This document shows positions 12,176 to 12,624 of a stretch of DNA of 12,624 bases, in pieces. The notes below the pieces were generated by a model. The model had not been told where the DNA came from, did no database searches, and saw only the letters and a list, made by a program, of their open reading frames with translations. Source of the stretch: Actinomycetota bacterium (GTDB taxonomy: Bacteria; Actinomycetota; Actinomycetes; S36-B12; UBA10799); NCBI GenBank assembly GCA_003452655.1, contig DMNR01000466.1, forward strand, positions 4,278-16,901. The letters are read 5' to 3'. The stretch's first letter is position 1; every line of letters begins with the position of its first letter. The position numbers and the translations under genes are program-made.

Positions 12176-12624
12176 ATGACAGACAACGAAGGCGCCAGCG
12201 CGAGCTCCGACGATGCGCAACAGTGGGAGATCACAGAGGTGCCGATCGGGATCGATGCCGACGGCACGCGGACCGAAACGGACAGCATCGGCCCCATCGA
12301 GGTCCGCGCTGATCGCTATTGGGGCGCCCAAACGGAACGAAGCCTCCACCACTTCGACGTCAGCGATGACCGCATGCCGAGCGAGGTCTATCGCGCGTTC
12401 GGCTACCTGAAGAAGGCTGCCGCGATCGTCAACGCGCGCGACGGGCTGCTCCCGCAATGGAAGGCGGACGTCATCTCTGGGGTCTGCGACGAAGTCATCG
12501 CCGGTGATCTGGATGACCACTTCCCGGGCTACGTGTGGCAGTCCGGATCCGGCACGCAGGCGAATATGAACGTCAACGAGGTCATCTCGAATCGCTGCAT
12601 CCAACTGTTCGGTGGTCGGCTCGG
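12176..12624 (+). CDS. fumC: Class II fumarate hydratase, N-terminal part
   Basis: The first 149 codons are in the window; the rest lies beyond the edge. Class II fumarase is the iron-independent, homotetrameric TCA-cycle enzyme that interconverts fumarate and malate. The region from about residue 38 matches well: [74 protein letters not shown] and [11 protein letters not shown]; the GSGTQ.NMN.NEV block is part of the substrate-binding site of the fumarase/aspartase superfamily, and the WGAQT opening favours fumarase. The start ATG 12176 has a strong Shine-Dalgarno. Compared with E. coli FumC there are about 30 extra residues at the front, acidic and Ser/Ala-rich, which are probably disordered. 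The signature GSSxMPxKxN loop is outside the window. Confidence 0.93.
   Translation, partial: MTDNEGASASSDDAQQWEITEVPIGIDADGTRTETDSIGPIEVRADRYWGAQTERSLHHFDVSDDRMPSEVYRAFGYLKKAAAIVNARDGLLPQWKADVISGVCDEVIAGDLDDHFPGYVWQSGSGTQANMNVNEVISNRCIQLFGGRL

Noticed and set aside
11591..12604. Long minus-strand open frame (337 codons) across the fructosamine kinase and fumC genes
   Set aside because: It lies opposite two clearly conserved plus-strand genes and its translation shows no domain; it reflects codon bias in GC-rich DNA.
1..12624. CRISPR array, tRNA or rRNA gene, insertion sequence, integrase or toxin-antitoxin pair
   Set aside because: No regularly spaced repeats, no cloverleaf-like sequence noticed, and no transposase, integrase or toxin-like protein among the readable genes.

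Overview
This GC-rich 12.6 kb window looks like ordinary chromosome from an actinomycete-type bacterium (Actinomycetota). The evidence is the mostly actinobacterial families DUF3097 and DUF2277, an actinobacterial-style pyruvate phosphate dikinase and fructosamine kinase, GTG starts, and several genes that appear to start without a Shine-Dalgarno sequence a fixed six or seven bases after a -10-like hexamer (leaderless transcripts, common in this phylum). No tRNA, rRNA, CRISPR array, transposase or phage module was seen, and coding density is high. Species cannot be named; an environmental lineage is only a guess.

Layout from left to right. (1) The 3' end of an EAL-domain protein (1-165) is followed by a PAS-GAF-PAS-PAS-GGDEF diguanylate cyclase (260-2464), a c-di-GMP signalling pair. 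(2) A DUF3097 gene on the minus strand (2479-3318) converges on the cyclase and diverges from a GNAT acetyltransferase (3338-3868) across a gap of only about 20 bases. (3) A small Ala/Pro-rich secreted protein on the minus strand (3969-4241) is divergent from pyruvate phosphate dikinase (4465-7227); the shared upstream region holds two tandem palindromes 22 bp apart that look like repressor operators. (4) Two hairpins separate ppdK from a secreted protein (7392-7820), which converges on a minus-strand GH25 lysozyme-like gene (7897-8805) with a strong two-way terminator between. (5) A DUF2277 gene (8923-9153) and a class III-like PPK2 polyphosphate kinase (9166-10068) form a compact operon, closed by a very long near-perfect inverted repeat. 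(6) A minus-strand putative lipoprotein (10202-10723) is divergent from an NTF2/SnoaL-like protein (10788-11225), then fructosamine kinase (11324-12130) and the 5' part of class II fumarase fumC (12176 to the window end).

Functionally the window is a mix of housekeeping genes: central carbon metabolism (PPDK, fumarase), phosphate-energy handling (PPDK releases AMP, which a class III PPK2 could recharge from polyphosphate), c-di-GMP signalling, protein deglycation, and several exported proteins of unknown role. I did not find a clear new multi-gene system. The items most worth following up are the paired operators upstream of ppdK, the leaderless-start pattern, the long inverted repeats, the uncharacterised exported proteins and the DUF3097 and DUF2277 genes.
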